Shown: positions 1-9,689, numbered from the stretch's first letter. The stretch is 64,000 nucleotides of DNA from an uncultured Gammaproteobacteria bacterium (GCA_903853385.1 CAINTJ010000095.1:1-64000); one strand, 5' to 3'. The notes: generated from the sequence alone by a model not told the origin. Numbers and translations: made by a program.

Positions 1-141
1 CCGGGCGGCATGACGCTGGATCTGACCGGCAAAGTGGATGGAGACAGTCTGACACTGTTACCCGTCATGCCGGCAGGTGCCCCAGCCGGTGCTCCTGCGC
101 CACAACCCCTGGTCGCAAAACGCGCAGCTGCAGCCAAGTAA
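1..141 (+). CDS. C-terminal end of an unknown protein (partial)
   Basis: Frame 1 is open from the first base to a TAA at 139-141, giving the last 46 residues of a protein whose start lies outside the window. The visible part holds a short hydrophobic stretch (LTLLPVMPAG) followed by an alanine/proline-rich tail ending KRAAAAK. No family can be recognised from this. It converges on the photolyase gene, with 63 bases between the two stop codons. The codon choice (many GCC, GGC, CTG) resembles neighbouring genes, so I treat it as a real gene end. Confidence 0.5.
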   Translation, partial: PGGMTLDLTGKVDGDSLTLLPVMPAGAPAGAPAPQPLVAKRAAAAK

Positions 142-204
142 GCACTCCATGAGCGGACAGCGGGAACCCTTGCGTAGCGATTACCGGCAATTGGGAGCTT
201 GCAG

Positions 205-1608
205 TTAAATGTCTCCGCTACTGCGCTTGAAAGCCTGCAAGGCCCGCTCACGGCCAAAGCCCAGATCAATCATGGGCGGAGGATAGGCTGCGGGTCGCAA
301 CAAGCCAGGTGCATGCACTGCGCGATTGTCCATGCCAGAGAGTTCCGGCAGATAAGCACGGATAAACGCACCGGCTTCATCAAAACGCTGCGATTGCGTG
401 ACCGGGTTGAAGATGCGGAAATACGGCACTGCATCAGTGCCGGTGGAGGCACTCCACTGCCAGCCGCCGTTGTTGGCAGCAAAATCACCGTCAATCAGAT
501 GCTGCATGAACCAGCGCTCTCCCCAGCGCCAATCGATCAAAAGCTGCTTGGTGAGAAACATTGCAACCACCATGCGCAGGCGGTTGTGCATCCAGCCGGT
601 CTGCAATAATTGCTGCATTGCGGCATCGATAAGCGGAATGCCGGTGCGGCCTTCGCACCACTGCTGGAATTCGCTGTGATCATGCCGCCACGGCACATGG
701 CCCACATCGAGCTTCCAGGGCTTGTGCAGGCACACATGCGGGTAATGCCACATGATGTATTTGTAGAAATCATGCCACAGCAATTCATTTTGCCACGTGA
801 ATACGCCAGCACCATCCTGCCAGGCTTGGGCTGACTGCCAGCACTGACGAACCGAAATCACACCGGCATTCAGGTAGGGGGAAATAGTACTGGTACCATC
901 AATGGCCGGAAAATCACGCTGCAATTTGTAGTCAGCGATGCGCTGCTGACAAAAGACGCCGAGTCGCTGCTGCGCGTGTGGTTCCCCGGCCGGCCACATT
1001 GCCTCCCATTTTTTATTGGTATCGGCAAACGTGAGTGCAGCTACCGTCTTTACCAGTGGCAATGCCGGCAACTGCGGTGAAACTTGCACATTTATACCCA
1101 ACACTGGCAATGTCACTGGCAACAGTTCACGCACCGCGCGAGCATAAGGTGTAAATACCTTGTAGGGCTGCATACTCTTGTTGAGCAAACTGGCCGGCTC
1201 AATCAACACCTGGTCAAGATGCTGCTGCATCAACACACCAAACCGCTGGCATACCGAGGCTACCGCTTCATCCCGCTTGCGTTCATTGAGCGGATATTCG
1301 GCATTGCAATGCAGCTCTGCCACTTTGAGAAGCGGCAACAGCTGCTCCATGCGTGCGGGAATATCCCGCCAGGAATTGACCTGCAAACACAGCAACGGTA
1401 TGCCGTGTGCTTTCAACACCGATTCCAGCGCCAGCAAATTGCGCCGCCAGAAATCCAGTTTGACAGGCGCATCATCATGGGCCTGCCATTGGCCAGGTGT
1501 GGCTATGTAAAGTGCCACTACCGGGAGGCCAGAGCTTTGCGCCGCCGACAAACCCGGGTTGTCCGTCACCCGCAGATCGGTACGGAACCAATGCAGCGCG
1601 ATGCTCAC
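205..1608 (-). CDS. phrB: Deoxyribodipyrimidine photolyase (cryptochrome/photolyase family)
   Basis: A 467-residue protein, the usual length for a class I CPD photolyase, which repairs UV-made cyclobutane pyrimidine dimers with FADH- and a light-harvesting cofactor. The N-terminus (ALHWFRTDLRVTDNPGL) is the alpha/beta antenna domain. The C-terminal half carries the FAD-binding helices, with WQNELLWHDFYKYI, GIPLIDAAMQQL, GWMHNRLRM and the NGGWQWSASTGTDA signature that lines the flavin and substrate pocket. The start is GTG at 1608, overlapping the stop of the upstream DUF523/DUF1722 gene as GTGA, so the two are translationally coupled. Photolyase next to a DUF523/DUF1722 gene is, from memory, a common pairing in gammaproteobacteria. 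Confidence 0.95.
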   Translation of the reverse strand: MSIALHWFRTDLRVTDNPGLSAAQSSGLPVVALYIATPGQWQAHDDAPVKLDFWRRNLLALESVLKAHGIPLLCLQVNSWRDIPARMEQLLPLLKVAELHCNAEYPLNERKRDEAVASVCQRFGVLMQQHLDQVLIEPASLLNKSMQPYKVFTPYARAVRELLPVTLPVLGINVQVSPQLPALPLVKTVAALTFADTNKKWEAMWPAGEPHAQQRLGVFCQQRIADYKLQRDFPAIDGTSTISPYLNAGVISVRQCWQSAQAWQDGAGVFTWQNELLWHDFYKYIMWHYPHVCLHKPWKLDVGHVPWRHDHSEFQQWCEGRTGIPLIDAAMQQLLQTGWMHNRLRMVVAMFLTKQLLIDWRWGERWFMQHLIDGDFAANNGGWQWSASTGTDAVPYFRIFNPVTQSQRFDEAGAFIRAYLPELSGMDNRAVHAPGLLRPAAYPPPMIDLGFGRERALQAFKRSSGDI

Positions 1609-2573
1609 AGCGAATTTCTCAAACTCAGCTCATCAGGGTACGGCTGCCAGAATGCCTGCCGGTTGATATAGGGATCAGGAAACACATGGAAATAATGCTT
1701 CAGCATCGTCACAGGCACAATCAGCGGCACGATGCCTTGGCGGTAGTGTTCAATCACCTTGCCTAGACTGCTCTTCTCATTGCTTTGCAATTGCTTCTTC
1801 AGATAACCCTGCAGATGCATCAGCACATTGGTATTGGTTTTACGGGTGGCCTTGAGTTGCAGCATCTGCATCATGCCGGTGAAATAGCGTGGCCCCAGCT
1901 CGTTGGGATCATGCTTGCCGGCATCGGCCAGTAATTGGCCCAGTTTTGCATAGTTGTGCGGCGCATGCGCCATCAATGTGTATTTGTAGCGGGTATGCAG
2001 ATCAATCAGGCCGGCAGCCGTCAATCCCCGCGTGCACAACTGCTGCCATTCATGCATTGCAAACACGCGGGTAATGAAGTTCTCGCGCAGCACAGGATCA
2101 TGCAGGCGCCCATCTTCTTCCACCGGCAACAATGGCATGGCCTTGGTGAGTGCCGCCGCAAACACACCTCGACCCGGCGTCATGCCGGCATTGCCGTTGT
2201 CGAGGTAGACCTTGACGCGAAACAGGCCACAGCTGGGTGAATTCTTGATGAATATGTAGCCGGCCAGATCCTGCAATTGCGGAATGCGCTCAGCGGCATA
2301 ATCCTGCAGGAGCTGGGTGAAGTCGACCGCAGCGTCATCCACCCGCACTGCCCGCGGCGCATGGGGATCACCCACCAAGCGGATCGGAGGCCGCGGCACC
2401 CCCATGCCGGCACCCAGCTCCGGGCAGGTCGGCACAAATTCGAAATAACGGGAAAACTCCTGTGTCAGCATTGGCATGTGTTTGTGGGTGCCATTGAAGC
2501 GTACTTCCTGACCGAGCAGGCACGCGCTGACGCCGACTTTGATTCTGGCTGGAGTGGTGTGGGTTGCTGTCAT
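1605..2573 (-). CDS. DUF523 and DUF1722 two-domain protein (YbgA-like)
   Basis: A 322-residue protein with two known domains of unknown function. Residues ~10-155 are DUF523, with cysteine motifs SACLLG, CPE and NSPSCG that could bind a metal or cluster. Residues ~190-310 are DUF1722 (the E. coli YbgA domain), seen in HTRYKYTLMAHAP and the ATRKTNTNVLMHLQGY block. It starts with ATG at 2573 and runs directly into phrB through a GTGA overlap. Its association with photolyase suggests a role near UV or redox stress, but no reaction is established to my knowledge. Opposite it, a 100-bp gap separates the divergent hemH. Confidence 0.88.
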   Translation of the reverse strand: MTATHTTPARIKVGVSACLLGQEVRFNGTHKHMPMLTQEFSRYFEFVPTCPELGAGMGVPRPPIRLVGDPHAPRAVRVDDAAVDFTQLLQDYAAERIPQLQDLAGYIFIKNSPSCGLFRVKVYLDNGNAGMTPGRGVFAAALTKAMPLLPVEEDGRLHDPVLRENFITRVFAMHEWQQLCTRGLTAAGLIDLHTRYKYTLMAHAPHNYAKLGQLLADAGKHDPNELGPRYFTGMMQMLQLKATRKTNTNVLMHLQGYLKKQLQSNEKSSLGKVIEHYRQGIVPLIVPVTMLKHYFHVFPDPYINRQAFWQPYPDELSLRNSL

Positions 2574-2596
2574 CTGAAATTCAAACTCTTGCGTAC

Positions 2597-2624
2597 TTGC
2601 AGCATTATATTGGCATGTTATAAA
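2597..2624 (+). promoter_or_regulatory. Candidate sigma-70 promoter for hemH-hemJ
   Basis: TTGCAG (2597-2602) and TATAAA (2619-2624) are 16 bases apart, in the gap between the divergent DUF523/DUF1722 gene and hemH. The predicted start would lie near 2631, about 40 bases before the hemH ATG. The -10 matches consensus at five of six positions, but the -35 is weak (three of six). Assigned by eye only. Confidence 0.35.
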
Positions 2625-2673
2625 GCTTCGTCTTTGCTTGTTTTTTACGTACTCACTTTATGTTTGGATCGCC

Positions 2674-3711
2674 ATGACCTCACGCGCAGTATTATTGGCC
2701 AACCTCGGCTCCCCCGATCAACCGGATGTTCCCTCGGTCCGTCGTTATCTCAACCAGTTCCTGATGGACCCCTATGTGATCCAGCTGCCCTGGCTGCTGC
2801 GTCGGCTGATCGTCAGTTTGTTCGTGTTGCCGGCCCGCCCCAAGCGCTCTGCCCATGCCTATCAAAGCATCTGGACTGCCCAAGGTTCACCGTTAGTGGC
2901 CTTATCGATGCAGTTGCTGGAAAAAATCCGCAAGCAAACCGCTACTCCGGTAGCCATGGCGATGCGTTATGGCTCGCCATCGATCGAAAGCGAACTGCTG
3001 AAGCTGGCCGCACTGCCCGGCATTACCGAAATCATGCTGCTGCCGCTGTATCCGCACTATGCCGAAAGCACTGTACTGACTTCAGTGAAAGAAGCCGAGC
3101 GTGTCATCGCCGAGCACAAGCTCAACGTCAAACTGATCATCCCCAAACCGTTCTACGACAACCACGACTATATCCGCAATCTGGTCACCAGCGCCGAACC
3201 CTGGCTGAAGCAGGACTTCGATCACGTGCTGTTCAGTTATCACGGTCTGCCCGAACTGCATATCACCAAGGCCGACCCTAGCGGTCAGCATTGCCTGAAA
3301 ACTGCCAACTGCTGTCAAACCCCTTCGCCCGCCCACGCTACCTGTTATCGCCATCAGGTTCTGCGCACTACCGAACTGTTTGTTACCGCAGCTGGCCTGA
3401 ATGAAGCCCAATATTCCATCAGCTTCCAGTCACGCCTGGGCCGTGCCAAATGGCTGGACCCTTCGACCGAGACCGTCATTCAACAACTGGCGGCAAGGGG
3501 CGTGAAAAAGCTGCTGGTGTTGTGCCCGGCCTTTGTCACTGATTGCCTGGAAACGCTGGAAGAAATCGAAATCCAGGGAGCAGCACACTTCAAACAGGCC
3601 GGCGGCGACAGCCTGATCCTGGTGCCCTGCCTTAACGCCCATCCTGATTGGGTGCATACTCTCAGCCAGTGGATAACGCCTGTCACCATTACCGATTCCG
3701 GAGTCAACTGA
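2674..3711 (+). CDS. hemH: Ferrochelatase
   Basis: A 345-residue enzyme that inserts Fe2+ into protoporphyrin IX, the last step of haem synthesis. Family marks are AVLLANLGSPDQP at the N-terminus, LFSYHGLPE with the catalytic histidine, SFQSRLGRAKWL, and CPAFVTDCLETLEE with the conserved acidic face. Four cysteines in the segment CLKTANCC...CYRHQ are typical of some proteobacterial ferrochelatases and might ligate a cluster, but this is not certain. An upstream TTG at 2638 is in frame, but I chose ATG 2674 because the family start MTSRAVLLANLGSP aligns there. The stop overlaps the next start (TGATG), coupling it to hemJ. Confidence 0.95.
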   Translation: MTSRAVLLANLGSPDQPDVPSVRRYLNQFLMDPYVIQLPWLLRRLIVSLFVLPARPKRSAHAYQSIWTAQGSPLVALSMQLLEKIRKQTATPVAMAMRYGSPSIESELLKLAALPGITEIMLLPLYPHYAESTVLTSVKEAERVIAEHKLNVKLIIPKPFYDNHDYIRNLVTSAEPWLKQDFDHVLFSYHGLPELHITKADPSGQHCLKTANCCQTPSPAHATCYRHQVLRTTELFVTAAGLNEAQYSISFQSRLGRAKWLDPSTETVIQQLAARGVKKLLVLCPAFVTDCLETLEEIEIQGAAHFKQAGGDSLILVPCLNAHPDWVHTLSQWITPVTITDSGVN

Positions 3712-4121
3712 TGTATTTCCTGATCAAATCCCTGCACGTGCTGTTTGTGATGGCCTGGGTGGCAACGGTGTTCTACCTGCCGCGCATACTTGTCAACCTG
3801 GCCGAAGCAGGTGAAGTGCCGCTCATCAGTGAGCGTCTGCAACTGATGGGCAAACGCCTCTACAAGTTCGGGCATATCATGTTCGGGTTGGCGTTCTTGT
3901 TCGGGCTGTGGCTGTGGTTCGTATTTGGCATGGGTGGCCAGTGGCTCTATGCCAAGCTGGCGCTGGTGGCATTGGTGCTGGCGTATTTCATCGTTTGCGG
4001 ACGCATGCTGAAACAAGGGGCAAGCGCCCTGCCTTCATCGAAGAGGTTGCGTCTGATGAATGAGCTGCCAATCCTGCTGGTACTGGCAATCATCTATCTG
4101 GTATTGGCCAAACCATTCTGA
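3711..4121 (+). CDS. hemJ: Protoporphyrinogen IX oxidase HemJ (CopD-like membrane protein)
   Basis: A 136-residue integral membrane protein with four predicted helices. The pattern LIKSLHVLFVMAWVATVFYLPR at the N-terminus, the YAKLALV...Y..CGRMLK helix, and the C-terminal NELPILLVLAI...KPF match HemJ, the haem-containing oxidase that makes protoporphyrin IX from protoporphyrinogen. The histidine in SLHV is a candidate haem ligand. The ATG overlaps the hemH stop by one base, and the enzyme makes the substrate of ferrochelatase, so context and sequence agree. Annotation pipelines may call it only 'CopD family protein'. Confidence 0.85.
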   Translation: MYFLIKSLHVLFVMAWVATVFYLPRILVNLAEAGEVPLISERLQLMGKRLYKFGHIMFGLAFLFGLWLWFVFGMGGQWLYAKLALVALVLAYFIVCGRMLKQGASALPSSKRLRLMNELPILLVLAIIYLVLAKPF

Positions 4122-4144
4122 AAAAACGGGGGAGTCTTCCCCCG
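4121..4144 (-). terminator. Rho-independent terminator downstream of ygiQ
   Basis: On the minus strand a 7-bp perfect GC stem (CGGGGGA/TCCCCCG, 4127-4144, loop of four) is followed directly by six Ts (4126-4121). It sits about 118 bases beyond the ygiQ stop and abuts the hemJ stop codon, so it most likely ends minus-strand transcription before it runs antisense into hemJ. Confidence 0.75.
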
Positions 4145-4261
4145 GGTTCAGGCGACAAGCCATGATCGGGATAACCGGACTTCAAGCCTGGACGAGTGAC
4201 TGCAGCAATCCTGCTGCTGTCCTGGATCCTTGCCGGTCCCGGCTTGAGGTTCAACTGCGAT

Positions 4262-6439
4262 TCAACGCAATTTCCCGCCCTTGCCAGCAGGGCGGGTTTT
4301 CGCTGCCAACTTCGCTTTGCCCTGCGCGTATTTGGCAGCGCCCTGCTGCCAGTGCGGTATTGCTGCCGGCACCAGATGCTTGTCATCGTTACCGATCAGA
4401 TCGTTGCGCCCCATTTTCTGCAGCGCTTCGCGCAACTGCTCAAAATTGGCCGGATCGTGATAACGCAGGAATGCTTTCTGCAAACGCCGCTGCTCAAGTT
4501 TTTTCGGTATCTGCATTTTCTCGCTCTTGTAATGCAATTTCTTGAGCGGATTGCGACCCGAGTGATACATCGCAGTGGCGAGTGCCATTGGTGACGGATA
4601 GAAGGTTTGCACCTGATCGGGCTTGAACTTGTTCTTCTTCAGCCACAATGCGAGCGCGAGCATGTCTTCATCTCGCGAACCGGGATGGGCGGCGATGAAA
4701 TACGGAATCAAATACTGCTTCTTGCCTGCCAGTGCTGAAAAATGCTCGAACTGCTTCTTGAAATCTTCATAGAGGCCGATGGAAGGTTTCATCATCTGGT
4801 TGAGCGGGCCCTCTTCACTGTGTTCCGGCGCAATCTTCAGATAACCGCCGACATGATGGGTAACCAGTTCCTTGATGTATTCGGGATCGCGCAGCGCCAG
4901 GTCATAGCGCAGACCGGAGGCTATCAGGATTTTCTTGACGCCACGCAGCTGGCGCGCCTTGCGGTAAAGCTGGGTGGTCTGGCTGTGATCGGTCTTCAGA
5001 TGTTTGCAGATGGTGGGGAACACGCACGACAGACGGCGGCACTTCTGGCCAATTTCGTTATGCGCTTCCTTGCAGACCAGCCCATACATGTTGGCAGTGG
5101 GGCCGCCCAGATCAGAGATCACGCCGGTAAAGCCAGGCACCTGGTCGCGGATCTTTTCAATTTCGTTGAGGATGGATTGTTCGGAGCGACTCTGAATGAC
5201 GCGACCTTCATGTTCAGTGATTGAGCAGAATGTACAGCCGCCAAAGCAGCCACGCATGATGTTCACGGAAGTCTTGATCATGTCGTAGGCGGGAATCACG
5301 GCAGCGCCGTATACCGGATGTGGCCGCCGCTGGTATTGCAAATCAAAGATGCCGTCCATTTCGTGGGTTTCCAGCGGAAGCGGCGGCCGGTTGACCCAGA
5401 TTTCCTTGGTGCCATGTTTCTGCACCAGCACGCGACCGTTGAACGGACTCGCTTCCTGGTGCAGTACGCGCGACGCATGCGCATACAGCACCGGATCGTG
5501 GGTGACTTTCTCGAACGATGGCAGTCGCACATAAGTAGTGGCGACATCGAGTTTCTGTTTATGCTGCAGCGGCAGCGGAATGATTTTCAGAGGCTGGGGT
5601 GCAGACGGATCAACCGGCGTTGCATCTTGCTGTGTGCTGACGTATTCGTACGGATTCATCATTTTGTCGATCTTGCCGGGCCAGTCGACACGAGTGGAAT
5701 CCACTTCGGTCCAGCCAGCAGGCACATGATCGCGGATGATGGTAGTGCCGCGGATATCGGTGAGCTCATCCACCTTGCGGCCTTGCGCCAGCGCATGCGC
5801 CACTTCGGCAATCGCACGCTCGGCGTTGCCATACAACAGGATATCGGCCCCTGAATCAATCAGCACCGACCTGCGCACTTTGTCGCTCCAGTAATCGTAC
5901 TGCGCGATGCGGCGCAAACTGGCTTCGATACCGCCAATTACCAGCGGCACGTCCTTGTAGGCTTGCCTGCACAACTGGCTGTAGACAATGACAGCGCGGT
6001 CAGGCCGTTTACCACCTTCATCATTGGGCGTGTAGGCATCATCGCTACGCATGCGCAAATCGGCAGTGTAGCGGTTGATCATGGAATCCATGTTGCCGGC
6101 AGTAATGCCGAAGAACAGGTTCGGTTTGCCGAGCGCCATGAAGTCAGCAGTATTCTGCCACTTGGGCTGCGCAATGATGCCAACACGGAAACCTTGTGAT
6201 TCCAGGAAACGGCCAATTACTGCCATGCCGAAGCTGGGATGATCCACATAAGCATCACCACTTACGATGATGATGTCGCAGCTGTCCCAGCCGAGCGCAT
6301 CCATTTCCTTACGCGACATAGGGAGATAGGGGGCAATGCCAAAACTTTCAGCCCAGTACTTGGGATAGCTGAACAGGGAGCCGCTTTGTTCGGTACGCAG
6401 CAACGAGGGTTTGGGGACAGGCGCGATAGTAATACTCAT
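4262..6439 (-). CDS. YgiQ family radical SAM protein
   Basis: A 725-residue protein of the YgiQ family. The N-terminal half has a B12-binding-like/UPF0313 region ([42 protein letters not shown]). The radical SAM core has the CX3CX2C cluster motif in [12 protein letters not shown] near residue 390. The C-terminal part contains the family signature [22 protein letters not shown] and ends in a lysine-rich tail. The cellular reaction is unknown. ATG 6439 aligns with the usual start. It lies 49 bases downstream of the EAL/HDOD gene and may share its transcript, ending at the terminator at 4121-4144. Confidence 0.93.
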   Translation of the reverse strand: MSITIAPVPKPSLLRTEQSGSLFSYPKYWAESFGIAPYLPMSRKEMDALGWDSCDIIIVSGDAYVDHPSFGMAVIGRFLESQGFRVGIIAQPKWQNTADFMALGKPNLFFGITAGNMDSMINRYTADLRMRSDDAYTPNDEGGKRPDRAVIVYSQLCRQAYKDVPLVIGGIEASLRRIAQYDYWSDKVRRSVLIDSGADILLYGNAERAIAEVAHALAQGRKVDELTDIRGTTIIRDHVPAGWTEVDSTRVDWPGKIDKMMNPYEYVSTQQDATPVDPSAPQPLKIIPLPLQHKQKLDVATTYVRLPSFEKVTHDPVLYAHASRVLHQEASPFNGRVLVQKHGTKEIWVNRPPLPLETHEMDGIFDLQYQRRPHPVYGAAVIPAYDMIKTSVNIMRGCFGGCTFCSITEHEGRVIQSRSEQSILNEIEKIRDQVPGFTGVISDLGGPTANMYGLVCKEAHNEIGQKCRRLSCVFPTICKHLKTDHSQTTQLYRKARQLRGVKKILIASGLRYDLALRDPEYIKELVTHHVGGYLKIAPEHSEEGPLNQMMKPSIGLYEDFKKQFEHFSALAGKKQYLIPYFIAAHPGSRDEDMLALALWLKKNKFKPDQVQTFYPSPMALATAMYHSGRNPLKKLHYKSEKMQIPKKLEQRRLQKAFLRYHDPANFEQLREALQKMGRNDLIGNDDKHLVPAAIPHWQQGAAKYAQGKAKLAAKTRPAGKGGKLR
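4274..4300 (+). terminator. Terminator-like hairpin for hemJ, inside the ygiQ 3' end
   Basis: CCCGCCC (4274-4280) pairs with GGGCGGG (4290-4296) across a nine-base loop and is followed by TTTT (4297-4300) on the plus strand. This orientation fits termination of the hemH-hemJ transcript. The sequence also encodes the last residues of YgiQ on the other strand, so the hairpin overlaps a coding region. Only four Ts follow, so efficiency may be modest. Confidence 0.5.
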
Positions 6440-6488
6440 TTGCCAATTCTACCCCAGGTCGCCCGGGAAGCTGGCAGTGAATCGGCAA

Positions 6489-7742
6489 TCACGCAGCAAG
6501 ATCGTCTTTTACCTTCTTGCTCCACTCCAGAGCCTGTTCGTAGGTGAGCTGAATAGCATCTTTGTGGACGAAGCGGTTGTGGATATGCTCCCAGTTGCCC
6601 ACCTCATAGTCTGTCACCGCTTTGAGCAACTCACCCAGCTCGCCTCTGCCTTCCAGCAGTGCGGCTTTTACTTCAATGCTAAGCGGCAATTGTGCCAGCA
6701 ACAGTGGCAATGGTTGATCCATGATGGCGTCCAGCAACGAGAACATGCCCACCGTGAACGCTGCCTCAGGTTTGAGCTTCAACTTCTCTGCCAGGCATTC
6801 ACAATGTCTGGCCCTGAGCAGGGCCAGCACCAACAGCTCGCTGGTTTTGCCCTTGACGGATGACAGGGTGATCAGCGTGACCCATTTTTTCAGCGCATTA
6901 AGTCCCAGCAGAATGAGCGCATGATGGACGGACTCCACCGTCTTGCCGATGTTATAGAAAGACGAATTGATGATTTTCAGCAATTTGAAGCTGAGCCCCA
7001 GATCATTGCCGATGATGTGTTCGAGATCTTCCACCTGGCACTCGGGATTTTGCAGTTTGGCGAGCACATTGAGCATTGATACCTGATTGGGCGACAACAC
7101 CTTGCCTGCCATCAGTACAGGCTTGCTGAAGAAATAGCCCTGGAAATAGCGGAAACCCAACTCTTTGCAAAGCTCATAGCGTGCATAAGTTTCCACTTTT
7201 TCAGCCAGCAAGGGCACACCGAAGCTGTACAAGCGTTCGGCTTGTTTGCACAAATCAGTCTCAGAAATATTCAGCACATCCACCTTGATATAGCTGGCGT
7301 ACGGAATAAAGGCCTGGCTGTCCTCATGCTCGACAAAGTCATCCAGTGCCATGGAGAAGCCTTGCTTGGTGAGTGCTTCCACCCCGGCCACAGCTTGCTT
7401 GTCTGCCACCACATCTTCCAGTACTTCCAGCACGACGATGGCAGGATCCAGCGGCATCGGCAGTTCGCCGGTGACGAACTTGCGCGGCAGATTAATGAAC
7501 ACTTTTTTGCCGTTGCTGATGGTATCGAAGCCGAGGGACAGGAAAGTATTGGTGATCAGTTCGGAAGTGGCCTTGCTGGCATCTTCGAACTGCGCGGAAT
7601 TGACATTGCTGCTGCGATACAAAAGTTCATAGGCGAATATGTCTTTTTTATCATCGAAGATCGGCTGTCTGGCCAGGTAAACCTTGGCCAATATCTCTTC
7701 AGGTACTTTTTGGGTATTGATGTTTTTTGCCAAACCCAACAC
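6489..7742 (-). CDS. EAL/HDOD signalling protein (YuxH-like)
   Basis: A 417-residue two-domain protein. Residues ~20-205 are a degenerate EAL domain: YELLYR replaces EAL-x-R, MALDDF lacks the following GTG turn, AEKVET replaces AEGVET, and YFQGYFFSKP closes the domain. Residues ~210-400 are an HDOD domain (IIGNDLGLSFKLLKIINSSFYN, VHHALILLGLNALKKW). Such proteins usually sense or bind partners rather than hydrolyse cyclic-di-GMP. The start is GTG at 7742, supported by GGAG nine bases upstream. No transmembrane segment is seen, so it should be cytoplasmic. It lies between the DUF1820 gene and ygiQ, all on the minus strand. Confidence 0.88.
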   Translation of the reverse strand: MLGLAKNINTQKVPEEILAKVYLARQPIFDDKKDIFAYELLYRSSNVNSAQFEDASKATSELITNTFLSLGFDTISNGKKVFINLPRKFVTGELPMPLDPAIVVLEVLEDVVADKQAVAGVEALTKQGFSMALDDFVEHEDSQAFIPYASYIKVDVLNISETDLCKQAERLYSFGVPLLAEKVETYARYELCKELGFRYFQGYFFSKPVLMAGKVLSPNQVSMLNVLAKLQNPECQVEDLEHIIGNDLGLSFKLLKIINSSFYNIGKTVESVHHALILLGLNALKKWVTLITLSSVKGKTSELLVLALLRARHCECLAEKLKLKPEAAFTVGMFSLLDAIMDQPLPLLLAQLPLSIEVKAALLEGRGELGELLKAVTDYEVGNWEHIHNRFVHKDAIQLTYEQALEWSKKVKDDLAA

Positions 7743-7875
7743 GCAGTGTTCTCCAACTTCAGCAAAGCACTTATGACATTACTTTACTACTACGACAAAT
7801 TGGAGAATTTACTTGAGCACGGCATCCAGGGCCGCGCCGGATAACGATGGAAGTTAGCGTACGGGTGGTGCCAGC

Positions 7876-8232
7876 CTACTCGGGCTGGCTCTGGGTGCGG
7901 GGGGTAAAGTGGATCGGGAACGGGGCGATATTGTCGCCCTTGCTGATGGTGGCAACGCCTTCTTTCTCGACTTCATCAATGCGGATGATGGCCTGCAGCG
8001 GTATGAAGCTGCGCTTGACGCCCACAAACTCGGTCTTGAGCTTTTCCTCGGAGGGATCCACCACCACCTGGTTGCGCTCACCGAATACAAAATTCTCGAT
8101 CTCGATGAAACCCCACAGATCACTTTGGTACACCTCGCGCGCATAGACTTCATACACCTGCCCCTTGTTGAGGAAGGTGATGCGAAACAGTTCGCGGGAT
8201 TCTTTGGATTTGATGCTCATGAGAGTGGCCAT
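7876..8232 (-). CDS. DUF1820 family protein
   Basis: A protein of about 118 residues. The core FRITFLNKGQVYEVYAREVYQ, WGFIEIENFVFGER, VVVDPSEEKLKTEF and IPLQAIIRIDEVEKEG matches DUF1820, a small gammaproteobacterial family of unknown function often found beside miaB. Two in-frame ATGs (8232 and 8220) are possible and neither has a clear Shine-Dalgarno sequence; the family alignment mildly favours 8220 (MSIKSKESRE). The open frame extends back to 8349, but that part overlaps the miaB start and looks non-coding. It is divergent from miaB. Confidence 0.85.
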   Translation of the reverse strand: MATLMSIKSKESRELFRITFLNKGQVYEVYAREVYQSDLWGFIEIENFVFGERNQVVVDPSEEKLKTEFVGVKRSFIPLQAIIRIDEVEKEGVATISKGDNIAPFPIHFTPRTQSQPE

Positions 8233-8278
8233 GGATTCAGTAGTTGCCAATATCAGGCCGACACCAGACGAATTCAAG

Positions 8279-8284
8279 TATAAT
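8279..8284 (+). promoter_or_regulatory. Perfect -10 box (TATAAT) upstream of miaB
   Basis: TATAAT lies 35 bases before the miaB ATG, giving a predicted start near 8291. No good -35 is visible at 16-18 bases, so either an activator helps or the match is fortuitous. Confidence 0.35.
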
Positions 8285-8319
8285 CGCCTCCGTTCTTCCT
8301 CTGTTTGCATCCCACATCC

Positions 8320-9642
8320 ATGTCCAAAAAAGTATTCATCCAGACTCACGGCTGCCAGATGAACGAGTACGATTCAGCTCGCATGCTGGATTTGCTACGC
8401 GAATTCAAAGGCATGGAAGTGACCACAGTGGCAGAGGAAGCTGATGTGCTGCTACTCAACACCTGCTCGATCCGCGAAAAAGCCCAGGAAAAAGTTTTTC
8501 ATCAACTGGGCCGCTGGCGCGAACTCAAGCGTCTCAACCCCAAGGTCAAGATCGCGGTCGGTGGCTGCGTAGCCAGCCAGGAAGGCGCCGCAATTGGCAA
8601 GCGTGCACCCTATGTCGATGTGGTATTCGGCCCACAAACACTGCATCGCCTGCCGGAACTGCTGGATGCAGCCACCGGCTCCAAGCCGGTGGTCGACATC
8701 AGCTTCCCCGAAATCGAGAAATTTGACCGCCTGCCTGAGCCTAAAGCCGACGGCTTCTCGGCTTTTCTAACCGTGCAGGAAGGCTGCAGCAAATACTGTT
8801 CTTTCTGTGTAGTTCCTTACACGCGTGGTGAAGAAGTGAGCCGGCCGCTGGACGACATCCTTGCCGAGGCTGCACATCTGACCGGTCAGGGCGTGAAGGA
8901 AATCAATTTGCTGGGCCAGAACGTCAACGCCTGGCGTGGCAAGACCCACGACGGCCACACCAGCGATCTCGCCACCCTCATTACCCTGATCGCCGCCTTC
9001 GACGGTATCGAACGCATCCGTTTCACCACTTCCCATCCGATGGAATTCAACCAGGCCCTGATCGACTGCTACGCCACCGTTCCCAAGCTGGTCAGCCATC
9101 TGCATTTGCCGGTGCAAGCCGGTTCCGACCGCGTGCTGGCGATGATGAAGCGCAATCACACTGTGCTTGAGTACAAGAGCATTATCCGCAAATTGCACAA
9201 GATCCGGCCGGGCATGAGCATTTCCAGTGATTTCATCGTAGGTTTTCCCGGCGAAACCGCACAAGACTTCGAAGACACCATGAAGCTGATTGCCGACATC
9301 GGCTTTGATACTTCCTACAGCTTTACCTACAGTGCCCGCCCCGGCACGCCGGCGGCAGAACTGACCGATGACACGAGCGAAGCCGTCAAAAAACAGCGCC
9401 TGGCCCGTTTGCAGGAACGCATTACCCACAACGCCATGCGGATCAGTGAATTGATGGTCGGCACCGTGCAAGCGGTCCTGGTCAGTGGCCGTTCCCGCCA
9501 TGACCCCGGCTCACTGCAGGGCCGCACCGAAAACAACCGCTCCGTCACCTTCCGCGCCGATCCGGCCCTGATTGGCCAACTGGTACCGATCCGCATCACT
9601 CACGTGCACGCCTCCAATTCGCTGCGTGGCGAGCCGGTCTGA
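8320..9642 (+). CDS. miaB: tRNA-2-methylthio-N6-dimethylallyladenosine synthase
   Basis: A 440-residue radical SAM methylthiotransferase that adds a methylthio group to i6A37 in tRNAs reading UNN codons. The N-terminal UPF0004 domain has cysteines in [15 protein letters not shown] and VGGCVAS (second cluster). The radical SAM core has CSKYCSFC (CX3CX2C) near residue 155 and [20 protein letters not shown] domain ends the protein ([21 protein letters not shown]). ATG 8320 ([12 protein letters not shown]) fits the family start. It heads the phoH-ybeY-ybeX-lnt row but is separated from it by 224 bases. Confidence 0.97.
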   Translation: MSKKVFIQTHGCQMNEYDSARMLDLLREFKGMEVTTVAEEADVLLLNTCSIREKAQEKVFHQLGRWRELKRLNPKVKIAVGGCVASQEGAAIGKRAPYVDVVFGPQTLHRLPELLDAATGSKPVVDISFPEIEKFDRLPEPKADGFSAFLTVQEGCSKYCSFCVVPYTRGEEVSRPLDDILAEAAHLTGQGVKEINLLGQNVNAWRGKTHDGHTSDLATLITLIAAFDGIERIRFTTSHPMEFNQALIDCYATVPKLVSHLHLPVQAGSDRVLAMMKRNHTVLEYKSIIRKLHKIRPGMSISSDFIVGFPGETAQDFEDTMKLIADIGFDTSYSFTYSARPGTPAAELTDDTSEAVKKQRLARLQERITHNAMRISELMVGTVQAVLVSGRSRHDPGSLQGRTENNRSVTFRADPALIGQLVPIRITHVHASNSLRGEPV

Positions 9643-9689
9643 GCTCACGTGAACAAGCGCCACAAGTTCACTTGCGCCACGCGCAGATC

